From Bordetella holmesii ATCC 51541 (lineage in GTDB: Bacteria; Pseudomonadota; Gammaproteobacteria; Burkholderiales; Burkholderiaceae_B), in the NCBI GenBank assembly GCA_000612485.1, contig CP007494.1, forward strand, positions 3,472,001-3,536,000: 64,000 nt of DNA, read 5' to 3'. The notes under the pieces are model-generated. The model was not told the DNA's origin. It saw only the letters and a program-made list of their open reading frames with translations, and ran no database searches. The translations under genes were made by a program, and so were the position numbers. Shown piece after piece: positions 27,083 through 36,045 of the stretch. Numbering within the stretch: the first letter of the stretch is position 1; each line of letters opens with the position of its first letter.

Positions 27083-28233
27083 GCGCCGTGCGTACTCAAG
27101 GGCGCTTTTTCTCCTGGACGCGCTGGTGGAGTATGGTGCTCAAGGAGTTTCTGCAGTTGCGACGTGACCGCATTACCTTCGGCATGATCATCGTACTGCC
27201 CTTGGTGCAGCTTGCACTGTTTGGCTACGCCATCAATACCGACCCCAAGCAATTGCCAACGGCTGTCCTGGCCGCCGATCAGAGCGAGTTCACGCGCAGT
27301 TATCTCTCGGCGATGTCCGCCTCGGATTACTTCAGAATCGTCGACACGCTGCCTGACGAAGCCAGCGCACGGCAGGCACTGGCGCGCGGCGACGTGCTCT
27401 TTGTGGTCACTATCCCCCCGGACTTTACCCGCAAGTTGCTGCGCGGCGAACGCCCCGCCCTGCTGATCGAGGCCGATGCCACGGATCCCCTGGCCACGGG
27501 CATGGCCATCGGCGCGGCAGCGCAACTGGCCGACAGCGTCCCACGCCATGACCTGACCGGCCCCTGGGCGCATCTGGCTGGCGCGCCTGCTGCCTTCGAC
27601 GTGCGGGTGCACCGTCTCTACAACGAAGAGCAGGTGTCGCAATACAACACCGTTCCCGGCCTGATCGGCATGGTGCTTACGCTTACGCTGGTAATGATCA
27701 CCGGCCTGGCCATGACCCGGGAACGTGAGCGCGGCACCATGGAGAACCTGCTCGCCATGCCGGTCACGCCGTTGGAAGTGATGACCGGCAAGATCATGCC
27801 CTACATCGCCATTGGCCTGATCCAGGCCACGATCACGTTGGCAGCGGCCCGTTTTGTCTTTCACGTGCCCTTCGAAGGCAGTCTGCTGGCCGTCTATCTG
27901 ACGACACTGCTTTTCGTTGCGGCTAACCTGACCGTGGGCATCACCTTGTCGTCGGTGGCTCAGAACCAGCTGCAGGCCTTGCAGTTGGCGATGTTTTACT
28001 TCCTGCCCAATCTCTTGCTGTCGGGCTTCATGTTCCCCTTTTTGGGCATGCCCGCCTGGGCGCAAGCCATCGGCAACGTGCTGCCGCTGACCTATTACAA
28101 CCGGCTGATTCGCGGCATTTTGCTCAAAGGCAATGGCTGGATCGATCTGTGGCCCAGTATCTGGCCGCTGATTGTTTTCACGCTGGTCGTCATGGGCCTG
28201 GCCTTGCGTTTTTACCGCCGCACCCTGGATTGA
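27079..28233 (+). CDS. ABC-2 type permease (efflux)
   Basis: A 384-residue membrane protein with one N-terminal helix (ITFGMIIVLPLVQLALFGYAI), a large periplasmic domain, and a cluster of five helices (VPGLIGMVLTLTLVMITGLAM, MPYIAIGLIQATITLAAARF, YLTTLLFVAANLTVGITL, LQLAMFYFLPNLLLSGFMF, WPLIVFTLVVMGLALRF). TRERERGTMENLLAMPVTPLEVMTGK is the conserved ABC-2 cytoplasmic loop. YbhR/YbhS and YhiH-type exporters are the closest pattern. It appears to work as a homodimer because only one permease gene is present. Confidence 0.9.
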   Translation: MSAVRTQGRFFSWTRWWSMVLKEFLQLRRDRITFGMIIVLPLVQLALFGYAINTDPKQLPTAVLAADQSEFTRSYLSAMSASDYFRIVDTLPDEASARQALARGDVLFVVTIPPDFTRKLLRGERPALLIEADATDPLATGMAIGAAAQLADSVPRHDLTGPWAHLAGAPAAFDVRVHRLYNEEQVSQYNTVPGLIGMVLTLTLVMITGLAMTRERERGTMENLLAMPVTPLEVMTGKIMPYIAIGLIQATITLAAARFVFHVPFEGSLLAVYLTTLLFVAANLTVGITLSSVAQNQLQALQLAMFYFLPNLLLSGFMFPFLGMPAWAQAIGNVLPLTYYNRLIRGILLKGNGWIDLWPSIWPLIVFTLVVMGLALRFYRRTLD

Positions 28234-28241
28234 GTGCCTCG

Positions 28242-29692
28242 ATGCCCCATTACGCTACGTTCGCGACCCGATTGCCCTGGCTGGTGCTGCTGGCCGGTTG
28301 CGCCGTCGGCCCGGATTTCCACCCCCACGCCCCCAAGGCACGCCCTTGAGCATGCCAGCCCAGGTGGGCCAGGGCCGCGACGCGCAAGCCCTGCAGGCGG
28401 GCGCGGATGTGCCCGCCCAATGGTGGCAATTGTTCGGATCGCCGGTCCTCGACACGCTCGTGCGCCAGGCGCTGGCTGACAGCCCCACCCTGGCGCAGGC
28501 CCGCGCCAAGCTCGTTCAAGCGCAAGAGACCGCCAATGCACAAGCCGGCTCGCGCCTGCTGCCGGCAGTCGACGCCAAGCTGTCCGGCGTGCGGCAACGG
28601 GTGGACCCGTCCTCCATGGGTATCGACGTGCCGCAGCCCGAGCCTTTCGCCCTGTATAACGCCTCGATTGCGGTGTCTTACACCTTGGATATCTGGGGCG
28701 GCGAAAGGCGGGCTGTCGAAGGCTACGTCGCCGAGGCGCAGCGCATGGCCTATGAATGGCAGGCGGCTCGCATGACCCTGGCGGCCAACGTCGTCACGAC
28801 TGCCATCAGGCAAGCCGGACTGCGCGAGGAGCTAGAGGCCGCCACGGCCCTGGCCGAGGCCCAACAGTCGCAATTGACTATCGTCCGCAAGCGTCTAGAC
28901 GCCGGCGCGGTCGCCGAACGGCAGTGGCATGCGCAGGCCGCGCTCGTGGCCCAGACGCAGGCTCAGTTGCCCACGCTGCGACAGGAACTCGCGCGCAGCA
29001 CGCATCAACCGGCCGTGTATCTTGGACGGGACCCGGGCAGCATGTCCGATCCTGGCCTGAGGCTGTCGAGCCTCAAACTGCCGCAGCAAGTGCCGGTAAG
29101 CTTGCCCTCGGCGCTAGCGCGACAGCGTCCCGACATCCTGGCTGCGGAAGCCGCGTGGCGCCGCGCTGCGGCCGATGTGGGCGTGGCCACGGCCAATCTC
29201 TACCCGCGCCTGACCCTGACGGCCGGCTTCGGCACCCAACGCACCCATGCAGGGGACCTGGGCAACGGCATCAACATCTGGAACCTCGGGCTGGGCCTGG
29301 CTCAGCCCTTGTTCCGGGGCGGCGAACTACGGGCCCGCAAGCGCGGCGCCGAGGCCGCCTACGAGGCCGCGGCCGCGGCCTACCGCAATACGGTTTTGCA
29401 AGGTTGGCAGCAGGTGGCCGACAGCCTGCGTGCCCTGGAACACGACGCCGAGGTGCTCGGCCAGCAGCGTCAAGCCGAAGCGCAAACAGAGGCCGTTTAC
29501 ACCACCGCCAGCGACCAGTACCACGTCGGCGGCATCAGCCAATTGAACCTGCTCGACGCGCAACGTCAATTACTCTCGGCACGGCGCGACCGTATCCAGG
29601 CCCAGACCCGCCGCTACACCGATACGGCCGCGCTCATGCACGCGCTGGGTGGCGGCTGGTGGAATGAAGCCCCCGCCGAAGCGGGCGTATGA
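28242..29692 (+). pseudogene. NodT/TolC-type outer-membrane efflux lipoprotein, frameshifted
   Basis: The start MPHYATFATRLPWLVLLAGC is a lipoprotein signal with lipobox LLAGC, then VGPDFHP in the usual NodT position. At 28322-28326 a run of five C, probably six originally, shifts the frame, which then ends at 28349. The other frame carries the rest of the protein intact: WWQLFGSPVLDTLVRQALADSP, ISYTLDIWGGERRAVEG-like and LARQRPDILAAEAAWRRAAADVGVATANLYP. The intact protein would be the channel of this efflux operon. A downstream ATG at 28351 would give a form without the lipid anchor. Confidence 0.87.
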
Positions 29693-29722
29693 TGGAGGCT
29701 GTATCCGCCTTCGTACGCCGTC

Positions 29723-30205
29723 ATGGACGTCTTTGAGCAATTGCAGGACCTGCTGACCAAGCATGCCGTGAGTTTTCGTCTGCTCCGCCATCCGGCTGCA
29801 GGCAAGTCCGTGGAAGTCGCGGCCATCCGCGGCACCGAAGTGAGCCAGGGCGCCAAAGCCCTGGTCTGCCGCATCAAGATAAGCGCCACGCAACGCAAAC
29901 ACGTGCTGGCGGTTTTCCCGGCTGACGCGCAAGCCGATCTGGAGGCCATCGCCCGCGCCGCAGGTGGCAAGAAAGCCGCGCTGGCATCGCTGGATCTGGC
30001 GCGCGAACTGACCGGCTGCGAGATCGGTGCCATCCCTCCGTTCTCCTTCAATCCCGAACTGCAATTGATCGTTGATCCCACGCTGCGTCAGCGGCACGAT
30101 GAAATCGTGTTCAATGCCGGCCGTCTGGATGCTTCCATCCTCCTGCGCACGGAGGACTACTTCCGCATCGCGCAGCCCGAACTGGCACCCTTGGTGCGCA
30201 GCTGA
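29723..30205 (+). CDS. ybaK: Cys-tRNA(Pro)/Cys-tRNA(Cys) deacylase YbaK-like
   Basis: A 160-residue YbaK/ProX-family editing protein. Such proteins hydrolyse mischarged cysteinyl- or alanyl-tRNA in the cytoplasm. The GTEVSQGAKALVCRIK motif includes the conserved catalytic lysine, and GCEIGAIPPFSFNPELQLIVDPTL is the conserved substrate loop. Length matches the family. It is followed by an NRDE-family gene after one base, suggesting co-transcription. Confidence 0.85.
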   Translation: MDVFEQLQDLLTKHAVSFRLLRHPAAGKSVEVAAIRGTEVSQGAKALVCRIKISATQRKHVLAVFPADAQADLEAIARAAGGKKAALASLDLARELTGCEIGAIPPFSFNPELQLIVDPTLRQRHDEIVFNAGRLDASILLRTEDYFRIAQPELAPLVRS

Positions 30206-30206
30206 T

Positions 30207-31100
30207 ATGTGCCTTGCCGTCATCGCCTTGAACCAGGTGGCCTGCATCCCGGTGCTCATCGCCGCTAACCGCGATGAGTTCCATGCCCGTCCCACGGCCG
30301 CGGCCGCCCCCTGGCCGGGCGAGCCTCGGCTGTATGCCGGGCGCGACCTGCGCGCGGGCGGCACGTGGATGGGCGCAGCCGACAACGGCCGTTATGCCGT
30401 CATCACCAATTACCGCGAAGTTGGGCACCAGGTCGCCGATGCACCGTCGCGCGGCGCGCTGGTCGAGCGTTACCTTGCCGGTTCGATAGCGCCGCACGAC
30501 TACCTTATGGACGTGGCACGCCAGGCAAGCGCCTATAACGGTTTCAATCTCATCGTCGGCGATCATCAAGGAGCCTGGTACTACAGCAATCGAGACACGG
30601 CGCCGCGCTATCTGAGCACCGGCGTTTACGCATTATCGAACCACCTGCTGGATACTCCCTGGCCCAAACTGGTGCGCCTGAAGACGGCCGTCGCGCAGGT
30701 ACTGGCCCATAGCCCGCAACCCAACCTGCCGGCCCTGTTTGCCGCGCTGGACGACCGCGAGCCGGCCGATGACGCGGCCCTGCCCCGGACCGGCCTGCCA
30801 CTGGCACGAGAACGGCTGCTGAGCAGTCCTTTCATCGTCAGCCCGGACTACGGCACTCGGTGCTCCACGGTGCTGCTATGGCGTGATAATGGCGTGGGCG
30901 AGTTGCATGAAAGGCGCTTCACGCCCGAGGCGCATGTGGCCGGCGAAACCGATCTCACCTTCCCTTATGCATCCGGCCTGATAGAACGGCCATCCAGGCT
31001 GGCGCCTCTTGGCCTTGGCAAGCGATCCCGCACGGCGTGCAATCGGCAACGGGTAATCGACCCGGTAAAGATTGCCTTATCTGAGGAGTACCGACCATGA
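30207..31100 (+). CDS. NRDE/TANGO2-family protein
   Basis: A 297-residue protein that begins MCLAVIALNQVACIPVLIAA and contains the family tag ANRDEFHARPTAAAAPWP, with GGTWMGAADNGRYAVITNYRE and YNGFNLIVGD following. The N-terminal Cys2 fits an Ntn-hydrolase-like arrangement. Bacterial function is unknown; the animal homologue TANGO2 is linked to lipid and haem handling. The C-terminal 35 residues (RLAPLGLGKRSRTACNRQR onward) look unrelated to the family and may be read-through after a lost stop. Its stop overlaps the next start (ATGA). Confidence 0.8.
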   Translation: MCLAVIALNQVACIPVLIAANRDEFHARPTAAAAPWPGEPRLYAGRDLRAGGTWMGAADNGRYAVITNYREVGHQVADAPSRGALVERYLAGSIAPHDYLMDVARQASAYNGFNLIVGDHQGAWYYSNRDTAPRYLSTGVYALSNHLLDTPWPKLVRLKTAVAQVLAHSPQPNLPALFAALDDREPADDAALPRTGLPLARERLLSSPFIVSPDYGTRCSTVLLWRDNGVGELHERRFTPEAHVAGETDLTFPYASGLIERPSRLAPLGLGKRSRTACNRQRVIDPVKIALSEEYRP

Positions 31101-31540
31101 AGCAAAACCGCAACAACGTAGTCGCAGCAGCCCTGATAACCGCCAGCCTCATGGCTCTTAGCGGGGCCAGCCTGGCCCAATCGCCGCCGTCCGGTCTGCC
31201 TCAAGCCCAGCAGCAAGGCGATGTGCGCTTTCTGTCTGGCGGCATCGGCCAAGGGCAATCCGACGCCATGAAGGCGGCAGCCAGTCAGTACCGCCTGATG
31301 CTCACGTTTGCCCAACGCGCCGCCGGCGGCAGTGCCCAGTATCTGGCCGACATCCCGGTCGAGATCAGCAATGCGCAGAACAAAGTCGTCCTGAAGACTG
31401 TCTCGCAAGGCCCTTATCTTTTGGCCAATCTTCCGGCGGGCGATTACACCGTCAAAGCCACGTCCAACGGACAGGTTAAGACGCAAGGCGTGCATATCGG
31501 TGCGAGCGGGACCGCAAACGCGATTTTTGAGTGGCAATAA
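31097..31540 (+). CDS. Periplasmic carboxypeptidase-regulatory-like domain protein
   Basis: A 147-residue exported protein. The signal peptide MKQNRNNVVAAALITASLMAL ends at SLAQ near residue 27. The C-terminal half reads as a small beta-sandwich (VEISNAQNKVVLKTVSQGPYLLANLPAGDYTVKATSNGQV), similar to carboxypeptidase-regulatory or transthyretin-like folds. A GAGGAG site lies before the ATG. No catalytic motif is seen, and the role is unknown. Confidence 0.75.
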   Translation: MKQNRNNVVAAALITASLMALSGASLAQSPPSGLPQAQQQGDVRFLSGGIGQGQSDAMKAAASQYRLMLTFAQRAAGGSAQYLADIPVEISNAQNKVVLKTVSQGPYLLANLPAGDYTVKATSNGQVKTQGVHIGASGTANAIFEWQ

Positions 31541-31552
31541 GCCGTTGCCGGC

Positions 31553-31930
31553 TCAGTGCACGCCGGCAAACAAGATAACTATGTTGAGGATAAGCGCTGC
31601 CAACCAGGCCAGCGAGCGCAGTGTGCCATGGCCTCCCACGTACAGGGCGAGATAGACCAAACGCACCACCACCCAGGCCCCCATGAGCACGACAAGCTGC
31701 TCGCGGGGAGCCTGGTTATACAGCGCAAACAACACGGCGGCAAAGAAGAACGGTAAGGCTTCGAAGCTATTGGCTTGTGCCGCGTTCGCGCGCCCTCGCC
31801 AGCCCTGCTGATCCGACAGCCAATGGCGCGGCTCGCGGTTGTCAAATCCGGTGCCTCCAGCCTTGCAGGCAATGGCAGCGACCAGCGGCAACAGCGCCGC
31901 GGCCATCATTAACAAAGCGATATGCATCAT
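31553..31930 (-). CDS. MAPEG-family membrane protein
   Basis: A 125-residue protein with four predicted helices. The signature RGRANAAQANSFEALPFFFAAVLFA matches bacterial MAPEG proteins (RxxNAxQNxxE pattern), the family of membrane glutathione transferases and eicosanoid enzymes. The start MMHIALLMM at 31930 follows AAAGGA; an upstream ATG is less likely. It is convergent with the preceding secreted-protein gene. Confidence 0.85.
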   Translation of the reverse strand: MMHIALLMMAAALLPLVAAIACKAGGTGFDNREPRHWLSDQQGWRGRANAAQANSFEALPFFFAAVLFALYNQAPREQLVVLMGAWVVVRLVYLALYVGGHGTLRSLAWLAALILNIVILFAGVH

Positions 31931-32068
31931 GCGTGTCCTTTGAGCCGGCGGCATGCCGAGCATGCGTCAACCTTACACCGCAACACCTGAGACGGGAGCC
32001 GTTTTTTCGCTCCTCGCCCCGACCGCGCACCTTGCCTACAATGCGCCAACGCTCCCGATGACTCCTGC

Positions 32069-32881
32069 ATGATTGCCTGCCTGCCCTGGATCCTGATCTT
32101 TCCGGCCTACGTCCTGCTCTGGTGGCCGCCGGCGTACAGGCCAGCCCTGGCGCTGTTGTTGGCAGGACTGGCCTGCGCCGCATGGCGAGACTGGCTCGAA
32201 CCTTCGGCCTTGCTGGCGTTCGCCTTACTGCTGGCCAGTGCGAAGCTGCAGCGCGGTCGCTGCCCGGCATTCGGCCACACGCTCTTCGTCCTCACGGCCC
32301 TGGCGCTCGCCTTGCACCGGCTGCCGGGGTTCCATAATCCGCTGATCATCGACCAGGCCATCAAGCCAGACTCCGTGCCCCTTCGCATGTATCTCAACCT
32401 CGACAAACCGCTCATTGCCTGGTGGGTACTACGGGTCATGGCTCCGCCGCTGATACGTGGCGGGTAGCGGCAGAGCCTGCAGAGTGGCCTGGCAGCCGGT
32501 CTGACCGGCGCTCTGGTCTGCCTGGGTATCGCCTGGTGGTTTGGTGCCGTTGCCTGGGCACCCGGCTGGCCGGATGCGGGCTGGGCATGGCTGATCAATA
32601 ACGCGCTGCTGGTCACCCTGGCCGAAGAAGCCTTTTTTCGCGGTTATCTTCAGCCAGCCTTGAATCGCCGTCTGGGTGGGCCTTGGGCCTGCATCTGCAC
32701 TGCGGTGCTATTCGGGCTGGCGCACTATGCCGGCGGACCCGGCCTGGTCGCCCTGGCGTCGGTGGCCGGCCTGTTCTACGGCTGGGCCTATCAGCGCGGC
32801 GGCCTGGCCGCTGCCGTCGTGGCGCATCTGCTGCTAAACACGCTTCACGTCGCGTTCTTCAGCTATCCGGCGGTGGCCTAA
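32069..32881 (+). pseudogene. CPBP (CAAX-type) intramembrane protease gene with internal stop
   Basis: The frame opens MIACLPWILIFPAYVLLWWP and meets an in-frame TAG at 32465-32467, then continues in the same frame through LLVTLAEEAFFRGYLQPALN and LFGLAHYAGGPGLVALASV to 32881. The EE-x3-R and histidine motifs are the metal ligands of CPBP proteases and all lie after the stop. Full length would be about 270 residues. A single nonsense mutation has therefore removed the catalytic half. Its end overlaps the convergent arfB gene by four bases. Confidence 0.85.
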
Positions 32882-33294
32882 TCCTCACCCACACGGCCTC
32901 GCAGGCGCTTTACATCGCCACGTTGCACCTTGCGTTGCACGCGGCGGCGTTTGGATGCCATGGTCGGCCGGGTGGCGCGGCGTGTCGGGTGCTTGACGAG
33001 TGCCTGGCGCAACAAGGCCAGCAAGCGTTCGACGGCATCGGCGCGATTTTTGTCCTGGCTGCGATAGGCCTGCGCCTTGATGATCAGCACGCCGTCCTTG
33101 GATATGCGACGGTCCGCCAGGGCCAGGATGGCCTCTTTGACCTCATCAGGTAGCGCCGAAGCAGGCACGTCAAAGCGCAGGTGCACGGCGCTGGCGACTT
33201 TGTTGACGTTCTGGCCACCGGCGCCCTGCGCCCGGATCATGCCGAAATCCAGTTCGCGTTCGTCCAGGTAAAGGGATTCCTGAATGTGCAACAT
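32878..33294 (-). CDS. arfB: Alternative ribosome-rescue factor ArfB
   Basis: A 138-residue peptidyl-tRNA hydrolase that releases peptides from stalled ribosomes. The GGQ catalytic motif is in IRAQGAGGQNVNKVASAVHLRF near residue 25, and the basic tail (KRRRVQRKVQRGDVKRLRGRV) needed to enter the empty mRNA channel is present. Length equals that of E. coli YaeJ. It stands divergent from queE. Confidence 0.93.
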   Translation of the reverse strand: MLHIQESLYLDERELDFGMIRAQGAGGQNVNKVASAVHLRFDVPASALPDEVKEAILALADRRISKDGVLIIKAQAYRSQDKNRADAVERLLALLRQALVKHPTRRATRPTMASKRRRVQRKVQRGDVKRLRGRVGED

Positions 33295-33469
33295 CGAAAA
33301 TGCGCCGGCTCATTGAAAGGGAGATTTAACCACGCCGGCCTGTCTCACCCTGCCGTTGTCCTTTCCGGCGCTGACGAGGCCCGCACGGGCCCGACAGGCT
33401 GCCCGCGCTCACTGACGGTAAAATGGCAGATTGCATTTTCCCGGTTTGGGCTCAGGCTCCCGGATCTTC

Positions 33470-34102
33470 ATGACTTACTCCGCCAAAGAAATTTTCAAGA
33501 CGCTGCAGGGCGAAGGCGCCCAGGCTGGGCGCGCCGCGGTGTTCTGCCGTTTTTCGGGCTGCAATCTCTGGTCTGGCCGCGAAAGAGACCGCGCAACCGC
33601 TGCCTGTACCTTTTGCGATACCGATTTCGTCGGTACTGACGGCGAGGGCGGCGGCAAATTCCGTGACGCTGCAGCGCTTGCTGCGACGCTCGCTGACACC
33701 TGGGGCCCCGAGACCGCCGGCAGGTATGTCGTCTTCACGGGAGGGGAACCCTTGTTGCAACTCGATGCTGCCTTGATCGCGGCAGTGCATGCGCAAGGCT
33801 TTACCATCGCCATCGAAACCAATGGCACCCTACCCGTTCCGGCTGGTGTGGACTGGATCTGCGTCAGCCCCAAGGGCAAGGCACCCGTGGTGCAGACTCG
33901 CGGCCAAGAGCTCAAACTGGTGTTTCCGCAAGCCGATACGCCCCCCGAAGCATTTGCCAATCTCGATTTCGAGCATTTCTTCCTGCAGCCCATGGATGGC
34001 CCGCAGCGGCTGGCCAATACCGAAGCGGCAGTGACTTATTGCATGGCGCATCCGCAATGGCGGCTGAGCGTGCAAACCCATAAATACATAGGCATTCCAT
34101 GA
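33470..34102 (+). CDS. queE: 7-carboxy-7-deazaguanine synthase
   Basis: A 210-residue radical SAM enzyme converting carboxytetrahydropterin to 7-carboxy-7-deazaguanine in the queuosine pathway. The start MTYSAKEIFKTLQGEG is the classic QueE N-terminus. The cluster ligands are CRFSGCNLWSG with the later ACTFCDTDF, the extended spacing of the longer QueE class. FTGGEPLLQ and IAIETNGTL follow. It lies 28 bp before queD, so they are cotranscribed, although queD is frameshifted. Confidence 0.92.
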   Translation: MTYSAKEIFKTLQGEGAQAGRAAVFCRFSGCNLWSGRERDRATAACTFCDTDFVGTDGEGGGKFRDAAALAATLADTWGPETAGRYVVFTGGEPLLQLDAALIAAVHAQGFTIAIETNGTLPVPAGVDWICVSPKGKAPVVQTRGQELKLVFPQADTPPEAFANLDFEHFFLQPMDGPQRLANTEAAVTYCMAHPQWRLSVQTHKYIGIP

Positions 34103-34130
34103 TTGTCCGATTCACGTGCGGGAGCCGCCC

Positions 34131-34576
34131 TTGATTTCCGTCACCCGCAGGCTGGAGTTCGATGCCGGCCACCGCATTCCCGATCATCGCAGCCAGTGCC
34201 GCAATCTGCACGGCCACCGTTACGTCCTGGAGTTGACGCTGACTGGCGACGTCGTCCAGGCACCCGGCCAATCCGATAACGGTATGGTGATGGACTTCTC
34301 GGACATCAAACACATCGCCAAAACGCATCTGGTCGATATCTGGGACCATGCTTTTCTGGTCTATGAAGGCGATGCCGCCGTACGCGATTTTTTGGCCTCC
34401 CTGCCCGATCACAAGACCGTGATCCTCGACCGTATCCCTACCGCAGAAAACCTGGCGGCCGTTATTTTCGGGATTCTTGCCCCCACTATCAGAACACCTA
34501 CGGGCACCATCTCCGGCTGTCTCGCGTCCGTCTGTTTGAAACCCCCAATTGCTGGGCGGATTGCGACGGTAACTAA
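34131..34576 (+). pseudogene. queD: 6-carboxytetrahydropterin synthase, frameshifted
   Basis: The start is a TTG at 34131 (ISVTRRLEFDAGHRIPDH) after GGGAG. The zinc ligands and catalytic cysteine are kept (AGHR, QCRNLHGHRY). Near 34481-34487 (GCCCCCACTATC) one base is missing: the alternate frame reads YQNTYGHHLRLSRVRLFETPNCWADCDGN and stops at 34574-34576 as expected. The lost C-terminus holds the conserved glutamate in LFETP, so the product should be inactive. The shifted frame would run on to 34667. Confidence 0.87.
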
Positions 34577-34862
34577 GCGCCGCCCGCTCGCGCGAGGCCT
34601 CTTTTCCGGCGAGGCCGCGGCGCGCTGCGTGCCCTTGCCGCGCGTTCGGCCGGCCTGCCCCGCCTGACCACGTCTGATCGCCATCGTTCGCCTGGCTAGC
34701 GTGCTCGCTGCCCGCCCACCTGCCCAGGCCCATACCTGCCCACACCCTGCCTGCCAGCGGGCGCATCGCTTGCCTTCGCGATTGACAAAGGCTGCCTGGT
34801 TGCGGATGATGCAAGCCATATTATAAAACTTGCATCCTATTTATTAGGATAAATGGCAGGCC
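34577..34862. promoter_or_regulatory. Intergenic region before the hydroxyacid dehydrogenase gene
   Basis: About 290 bp with no supported gene. The first two thirds are GC-rich without recognisable structure. The last 60 bp turn A/T-rich and contain a possible promoter (TTGCGG near 34800, TATAAA about 16 bases later) overlaid by two dyads described separately. Confidence 0.5.
34808..34850. promoter_or_regulatory. Two overlapping dyads before the dehydrogenase gene
   Basis: GATGCAAG at 34808-34815 is mirrored exactly by CTTGCATC at 34829-34836 with 13 bases between, covering the putative -10 region. Overlapping its right arm, ATCCTA at 34834-34839 is mirrored by TAGGAT at 34845-34850. This looks like an operator array controlling the downstream gene 12 bp away; no regulator gene is adjacent. 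Confidence 0.5.
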
Positions 34863-36014
34863 ATGTTCAGACCCGCTTCGTTTTTGTCGTTGCACGACTT
34901 CGAACCCGCCGCAAAGAAACGCCTGCCCAGGCAACTCTACGGTTACCTCCGGCATGGCGCAGAAGACGGGATGGCCATCGAGGCCAATCGCCAGGCATTT
35001 GCAGGAATCCACCTCTGCCCTAAGGTGCTGACGGATGTCTCGAATCGATCCTCGTCCATATCGTTGCTCGGTCAGACCTATAGTGCGCCGTTTGGCCTCG
35101 CACCCGTAGGGTTGGCGGCGATGTGGTGCTATCGCGCGGACAAGGTCCTCGCACAAGCCGCGCAAGAACACAATGTGCCAGCCATCATGAGCGGCGCCTC
35201 GCTCGTACCCATGGAGGAAGTGGCTCAGGCTGCCCCTCAGACATGGTTCCAGGCGTATCTGCCTGCAGAACAAGAGCGGATCCAGGCACTGTTGACTCGG
35301 GTCCGAAACGCTGGCTTCAGCACGCTGGTGTTGACGGTGGACCTGCCCGTCTCTCCCAATCCCGAAGCTTATGCCCGCCATGGATTCAGCGCGCCATTGA
35401 AGCCCAGCCTTCGAATGGCCTGGGATGGGCTGAGCCATCCGAGCTGGCTGATGTCCACTTTTCTGAAAACCCTTTTTCGTCACGGCATGCCGCATTTTGA
35501 AAACTGGCGTGCTGAACGCGGAGCGCCCATCATTTCGGCACGTGTCGAGCGAGACACTCAGGGCCGCGACAAGGTGAGCTGGCCGCACGTCGCCCTCGCC
35601 AGGCGTCTATGGCAAGGCCCTCTGATCATAAAAGGGATCTTGCGCCCCGACGATGCCTTGCTGGCCGCCAAGACCGGATGCGATGGAATCATCGTATCCA
35701 ATCATGGTGGCAGGCAGATCGATGGAGCGGTCAGTGGCCTGGATATGCTGCCGGAAATTGTCGCAGCAGTGCCAAATCTACCCGTCATGCTGGATGGCGG
35801 CATCCGCCGCGGCACGGATATTCTGAAGGCACTGTCGCTAGGGGCACGCTGCGTCTTTGTCGGCAGGCCCATGCATTATGCCGCGACGGTTGGACAGCGC
35901 GCCGGCGTCGAACATGCCATCCAGATTCTCAAGACCGAGCTCCACCGGAACACGGCACTGCTGGGCTTGAATCACCCCCAAGAAATCGATCAGAATTTCG
36001 TGCGCTCACACTGA
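34863..36014 (+). CDS. FMN-dependent alpha-hydroxyacid dehydrogenase (lactate dehydrogenase-like)
   Basis: A 383-residue member of the glycolate oxidase/L-lactate dehydrogenase family, which oxidises 2-hydroxyacids with FMN. Conserved motifs are LGQTYSAPFGLAPVGLAAM, PAIMSGASLVPMEEV, WFQAYLPAE, the catalytic IIVSNHGGRQIDGAVSGLDMLPEI with its His-Gly-Gly-Arg, and VMLDGGIRRGTDILKAL. The exact substrate (lactate, mandelate or another) is not evident. Codon use is slightly more A/T-rich than neighbours. ISL3 copy 2 begins 31 bp after its stop. Confidence 0.9.
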   Translation: MFRPASFLSLHDFEPAAKKRLPRQLYGYLRHGAEDGMAIEANRQAFAGIHLCPKVLTDVSNRSSSISLLGQTYSAPFGLAPVGLAAMWCYRADKVLAQAAQEHNVPAIMSGASLVPMEEVAQAAPQTWFQAYLPAEQERIQALLTRVRNAGFSTLVLTVDLPVSPNPEAYARHGFSAPLKPSLRMAWDGLSHPSWLMSTFLKTLFRHGMPHFENWRAERGAPIISARVERDTQGRDKVSWPHVALARRLWQGPLIIKGILRPDDALLAAKTGCDGIIVSNHGGRQIDGAVSGLDMLPEIVAAVPNLPVMLDGGIRRGTDILKALSLGARCVFVGRPMHYAATVGQRAGVEHAIQILKTELHRNTALLGLNHPQEIDQNFVRSH

Positions 36015-36045
36015 GTGCCGCGGCGGCACGCCATGCAAAAAAAGA

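Noticed and set aside
36015..36029. GTGCCG-CGG-CGGCAC hairpin after the dehydrogenase gene as a terminator
   Set aside because: The stem is good but no T run follows on the plus strand; at best a weak or factor-dependent site.
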